A stretch of 12,823 nucleotides of DNA from Halovivax sp. (lineage in GTDB: Archaea > Halobacteriota > Halobacteria > Halobacteriales > Natrialbaceae). Within the stretch, counting starts at the first letter, position 1. Every line of letters starts with the position of its first letter. This document shows, piece by piece, positions 11,937-12,823 of this stretch. A program made the position numbers and the translations under genes. The stretch is taken from the NCBI GenBank assembly GCA_007135505.1, contig SLIS01000355.1:1-12823 (forward strand), in the 5' to 3' direction. The notes beneath the pieces were generated by a model, which had not been told where the DNA came from, ran no database searches, and saw nothing but the letters and a program-made list of their open reading frames with translations.

Positions 11937-12823
11937 TCACCCGGGCCTCCGCGTCGCGAGGACCCGACTCGCGGCCCGAAGCGTTCGGGTCCGGACCGCC
12001 GCTTTCGTCTCCGCGTCCCAGTCTTCGTCGGCCAGTCGCTCCTCGAACGCCTGGAACACCGGATGGCCGCGCACGTGGGCAGCGCTGATCGTCTCGTTCG
12101 TGACCCACGCCGGGTCCGCGACCGCGTGGAGCCGCTCGGCGAAGTCCGATTCGCCCGCCGCGAGGACGCCGTCGACCACGATCGAGGGGACGCTGTCGGG
12201 CGCGACGGCCGACTCGATCCACGCCTCGAGGTCGGCGACGACCTCGTCCTCGGTCCCCGGCGTAACGGTGACGCGCTTTTCGAGGTGGTGGAGCGTCTCG
12301 AGCGAGTCGAACGTCAACCCGGCGTCGGGTTCGAGCCGAACGACCCGTCGACGGCCGGTCTCGGACGACCGCGTCGAGGCCGGCGTCCCGGGGTAGGCAA
12401 AGCCCGCGCCGTCGTCGAACTGGAGGAGGTGAGGGCCGTGATAGTGACCGGCGAGGTAGTAGTCGAAGCCGAGTGCCGTCAATCGCGACTCGGTCACGGG
12501 GAAATACCGATAGGCGCCCTCGTCGCCCGTCTCCGCGTCGATCGGGGCGTCGAGGCTGCCGTGAAACAGCAGGATCTCCGTGCCGTCGAACGCCGGCCGG
12601 TCGGCCAGCGCGAGCAGCAACTCGTCGGTGGCCCGCTCGCGGTAGGGAATCCCGACGACCTTGCAGTCCCCGTCCGGCGACACCCACTCCCCGAAGTGGC
12701 GCTCCTCCGCGATGACGGTGCAGGCGTCGCCGAAGAAGAGGTCGCCCCGGAACGCCTCGACGTCGTGATTACCGGGGATGAGGACGATCTCGAACGATCG
12801 GTCGCTGAACACGCGGTTCCGGA
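11937..12823 (-). CDS. Metallophosphoesterase, Mre11/SbcD/YhaO-like (partial, N-terminus outside window)
   Basis: The frame is open to the right edge, so the start and the first metal-binding motifs (DxH, GDxxD) are not seen; a GTG at 12812 is internal. Visible are motif III PGNHD (nucleotides about 12776-12762), motif IV LLFHGS (H84 counted from 12812) and motif V AGHYHG (H123 and H125), all metal ligands of calcineurin-like nucleases. After the phosphoesterase core come a beta-rich segment (YPGTPASTRSSETGRR, about 140-155) and an acidic cap domain with TPGTEDEVVADLEAW. This order matches Mre11/SbcD/YhaO nucleases, which use two metals (usually Mn) to cut DNA ends with their ATPase partner. 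The ATPase follows 2 bases after the stop. The pair is separate from a canonical Mre11-Rad50, which is not in the window. Substrate is inferred, not shown. Confidence 0.88.
   Translation of the reverse strand, partial: RNRVFSDRSFEIVLIPGNHDVEAFRGDLFFGDACTVIAEERHFGEWVSPDGDCKVVGIPYRERATDELLLALADRPAFDGTEILLFHGSLDAPIDAETGDEGAYRYFPVTESRLTALGFDYYLAGHYHGPHLLQFDDGAGFAYPGTPASTRSSETGRRRVVRLEPDAGLTFDSLETLHHLEKRVTVTPGTEDEVVADLEAWIESAVAPDSVPSIVVDGVLAAGESDFAERLHAVADPAWVTNETISAAHVRGHPVFQAFEERLADEDWDAETKAAVRTRTLRAASRVLATRRPG

Noticed and set aside
11935..12687. Upstream in-frame extension of the ATPase over the phosphoesterase gene
   Set aside because: The extra 251 codons are Arg-rich shadow sequence; the conserved N-terminus MRLHTAEIDRYGPL begins at 11934, right after the phosphoesterase stop.

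Overview
The window looks like a chromosomal stretch from a haloarchaeon. GC content is very high, the predicted proteins are strongly acidic, and most genes have a TATA-like box about 25-31 bases before the start codon, as expected for leaderless haloarchaeal transcripts. PCNA and the primase large subunit have recognisably haloarchaeal sequence. No rRNA, tRNA, CRISPR array, insertion sequence or phage module is visible.

Layout, left to right. Positions 1-1165 (minus) hold most of an AidB-like acyl-CoA dehydrogenase that runs off the left edge. Positions 1251-1877 (minus) encode a SWIM zinc-finger protein. Positions 2090-2344 (plus) encode a two-helix membrane protein. Positions 2465-3622 (minus) encode PriL. 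A divergent spacer with a GC-rich tandem repeat separates PriL from an alpha/beta-hydrolase-fold protein (3856-4836, plus) whose nucleophile position is Gly. Positions 4850-5098 (minus) are the start-less C-terminal remnant of a membrane-anchored surface protein. Positions 5242-5985 (minus) encode PCNA. Then come, all on plus: a 12-helix NnrS/heme-copper-oxidase-like membrane protein (to 7625), a cupin (7719-8060), a possible 36-residue leaderless small protein (8116-8226) overlapping by ATGA a DEDD 3'-5' exonuclease-like protein (8223-9008), and a BofA-like membrane protein (9124-9393). A 22/23-bp minisatellite (9437-9549) separates these from a minus-strand operon: a metallophosphoesterase (11937 to the right edge, 5' end missing) followed after 2 bases by a 790-residue SbcC/YhaN-type ATPase with a transmembrane hairpin.

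The replication and repair theme is clear: PriL, PCNA, a DEDD exonuclease fold and an Mre11/Rad50-like nuclease-ATPase pair lie within about 10 kb. The remaining genes are metabolic or membrane proteins of uncertain role. The most unusual items are the hydrolase without its serine nucleophile between priL and pcn, the membrane-hairpin ATPase with its phosphoesterase, the coupled small ORF before the exonuclease, the decayed surface-protein tail, and several short tandem repeats of 18-23 bp in or beside intergenic regions.
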